From Candidatus Woesearchaeota archaeon (lineage in GTDB: Archaea > Nanobdellota > Nanobdellia > Woesearchaeales > GW2011-AR15), in contig JAFGSP010000051.1 of NCBI GenBank assembly GCA_016934775.1, forward strand, positions 1 through 13,889: a stretch of 13,889 bases of DNA, in the 5' to 3' direction. Positions within the stretch are counted from its first letter, which is position 1, and each line of letters starts with the position of its first letter. The notes below the pieces were generated by a model, which saw nothing but the letters and a program-made list of their open reading frames with translations, did not search any database and was not told the DNA's origin. Below are positions 12,816 to 13,889 of the stretch, piece after piece. The translations under genes were made by a program, and so were the position numbers.

Positions 12816-13771
12816 CTAAACTTCTCCTCCAGCTCTTTTCTCAGCTTATCTCCGATAAAATCTCCTTTGAAATAATCTACTTTCACAGCCAGGCCTATCT
12901 TATCAGCCATTGTCCTTGCCACTTTTCCTCTCATGTCTTTTTTGGCTTTCTGCAGAAGCTCATGCTGGAAGATCAGGCCGTGTTTCGGAGGTCGGGCATT
13001 CTTGTTTATCATATGCCTGAACAATGCTTTCTCTGCTCCCAATAATTGTATTGTAGACGCAGGCATCATGACCATGTTCTTCAAAGAGCCCGCATGGGAC
13101 AGAAGCTCAGCTCCTATGCTGTATCCCGCGACAGCTGTAAGGTTAGGGCATGTCTTTTTCATTATTGCCTCAAGATATTTTTGCTTCTGCTCTTTTTGTT
13201 TGAAAAGGTCAAGCACAGCAGATGCAAGAGATTCTATGGCTTTAGTGTCTTCTTTTCCAAGCTCTTTTCCCATTGAGTTCTTTATCTTAAATTCTTTGAC
13301 CAATGAAGACCTTTCTTTGAGGGCAAGCTCTGCAAGATGCTTGTGGTCCTCTATCTTGTTCTCAAGCTCAGGCAGTACAGAAAGATACCATTCTCTAAGC
13401 CGTTTAGCCAAAATGTTTATGGATTTCTCAATCTCGTTTATGCAGTCAGAGCATTGTATTATAAGCAAGTCATCAGCAACCGAGTCTTTGATCTGGTGCT
13501 TTGTTAACAGGATATTTTTTTCATAGAACTCTTTCCTGAATCCCTTCATTGCAGAATCAACATTCTCCAGCTGCTTTTCATCACACTTTTCCCTTAGGTT
13601 AGTGATGCTCTTGAATTTCTTCAGGAACTTCTCTTCGCTTGGCAGACCTTTGTCATCAGCCAGCAATACAAAGTACTTAATTGTCTCAGCATCAGAGAAC
13701 AATATTTTTTCCCTTATCTGGAAGTTCTGGTTGAACACAAAAGTGCCCAGGATGTTTGAGTACAGGTACAT
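12812..13771 (-). CDS. nop5: Nop5/Nop56-like core protein of the box C/D sRNP
   Basis: The scaffold protein that joins fibrillarin to the L7Ae-box C/D RNA complex. From the chosen start it has 319 residues: an N-terminal fibrillarin-binding domain, a central coiled coil (about 110-210) and the Nop domain. The Nop domain carries CPNLTAVAGYSIGAELLSHA and the signature LGAEKALFRHM followed by PPKHGLIFQHELL. The Lys/Glu-rich tail of some homologues is nearly absent; the protein ends KLRKELEEKFR. The frame can be extended to ATG 13813, but that would add 14 residues and put the TATA element (13794-13802) inside the gene. MYLYSNILGTFVF at 13771 fits both the family start and a leaderless mRNA. It leads the nop5-flpA unit. 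Confidence 0.93.
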   Translation of the reverse strand: MYLYSNILGTFVFNQNFQIREKILFSDAETIKYFVLLADDKGLPSEEKFLKKFKSITNLREKCDEKQLENVDSAMKGFRKEFYEKNILLTKHQIKDSVADDLLIIQCSDCINEIEKSINILAKRLREWYLSVLPELENKIEDHKHLAELALKERSSLVKEFKIKNSMGKELGKEDTKAIESLASAVLDLFKQKEQKQKYLEAIMKKTCPNLTAVAGYSIGAELLSHAGSLKNMVMMPASTIQLLGAEKALFRHMINKNARPPKHGLIFQHELLQKAKKDMRGKVARTMADKIGLAVKVDYFKGDFIGDKLRKELEEKFR

Positions 13772-13793
13772 ACAACCTAGAAATAAGCTTTGT

Positions 13794-13802
13794 TTTATAT
13801 AG
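13794..13802 (-). promoter_or_regulatory. TATA element of nop5-flpA
   Basis: CTATATAAA on the minus strand is centred about 27 bases before ATG 13771. It overlaps the first of two perfect 11-base direct copies of ATATAGTTTGT (13797-13807 and 13812-13822), which start 15 bases apart. Confidence 0.55.
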
Positions 13803-13829
13803 TTTGTCAACATATAGTTTGTGTCACAA

Positions 13830-13840
13830 TTAAAATATAG
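13830..13840 (+). promoter_or_regulatory. Divergent TATA element at the right edge
   Basis: TTAAAATATAG predicts a plus-strand TSS near 13860. It lies about 30 bases from the opposed nop5 TATA, so the two units share a divergent promoter. Confidence 0.45.
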
Positions 13841-13847
13841 GCATTAA

Positions 13848-13885
13848 TGCCAGTTATGATTTTGGTGATGAATCATGAACTGGCA
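13848..13885 (+). repeat. Interrupted palindrome with GGTGATG in its loop
   Basis: TGCCAGTTATGATT (13848-13861) pairs with AATCAT-g-AACTGGCA (13871-13885): 14 bp with one bulged G, around the loop TTGGTGATG. The loop contains GGTGA, a possible Shine-Dalgarno site for ATG 13875, and GTGATGA, a perfect box C sequence. It could be an operator, an mRNA hairpin controlling translation, or chance. Confidence 0.45.
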
Positions 13886-13889
13886 AGAG
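13875..13889 (+). CDS. Possible start of a divergent gene leaving the window (partial)
   Basis: ATG 13875 opens a frame of five codons (MNWQE) up to the edge. GGTGA ends six bases upstream and a TATA element lies about 40 bases upstream, a layout matching glyS. Too little is seen to identify a product. A box C/D RNA starting at the same promoter is an alternative. Confidence 0.3.

Noticed and set aside
12933..13526. 197-codon plus-strand frame, rich in Ser and Phe
   Set aside because: It is a shadow on the antisense strand of nop5, whose coding identity is certain; composition is typical of antisense frames.
1..13889. CRISPR array, insertion sequence or tRNA gene
   Set aside because: No regularly spaced repeats, transposase-like frame with terminal inverted repeats, or cloverleaf with a T-loop motif was found by eye on either strand.

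Overview
The window is archaeal chromosomal DNA. Evidence: an archaeal/eukaryotic-type glycyl-tRNA synthetase, replication factor C large subunit, and the fibrillarin/Nop5 pair of the box C/D RNP. Most genes have an A/T-rich TATA element about 25 bases before the start codon and little or no leader. The AT-rich sequence, 4-base ATGA gene overlaps and several exported Cys-rich 'CGDG' proteins suggest a DPANN-type archaeon (Woesearchaeota/Pacearchaeota-like). That placement is inference; no rRNA gene is present.

Left block (1-2880, minus strand): a radical SAM protein with a C-terminal helix-hairpin-helix (family of putative DNA modification/repair radical SAM proteins) and, upstream of it, glycyl-tRNA synthetase with its own promoter. 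Middle block (2886-9695, minus strand): four genes joined by three successive 4-base stop/start overlaps, all encoding exported or membrane-anchored proteins. In transcription order these are an N-terminally anchored helical ectodomain protein, a very Cys-rich secreted protein with five CGDG modules, a type I membrane protein made of Ig-like domains, and an 827-residue secreted protein with two CGDG modules, an SPGFWK-type domain and a C-terminal dockerin-like pair of calcium loops. They look like components of one cell-surface assembly. No catalytic function is identifiable.

The 437-base gap at 9696-10132 is a divergent promoter region. On the plus strand a strong BRE/TATA element precedes a 31-codon ORF. 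Four consecutive hairpins follow immediately, the last ending in a T-run, so this is a good candidate for an undescribed small structured RNA or a small mRNA with a structured 3' end. Two of its loops are C-rich and resemble the 16S rRNA anti-Shine-Dalgarno sequence.

Right block (10133-13889): an unrecognised 259-residue protein on the plus strand overlaps tail-to-tail with rfcL on the minus strand. Upstream of rfcL lie flpA (fibrillarin) and nop5, translationally coupled by an ATGA overlap. At the extreme right edge a divergent promoter starts a transcript that leaves the window (a CDS or a box C/D RNA). Three annotated starts are moved downstream from the longest ORF because the TATA element or Shine-Dalgarno site lies inside or next to the longer version.
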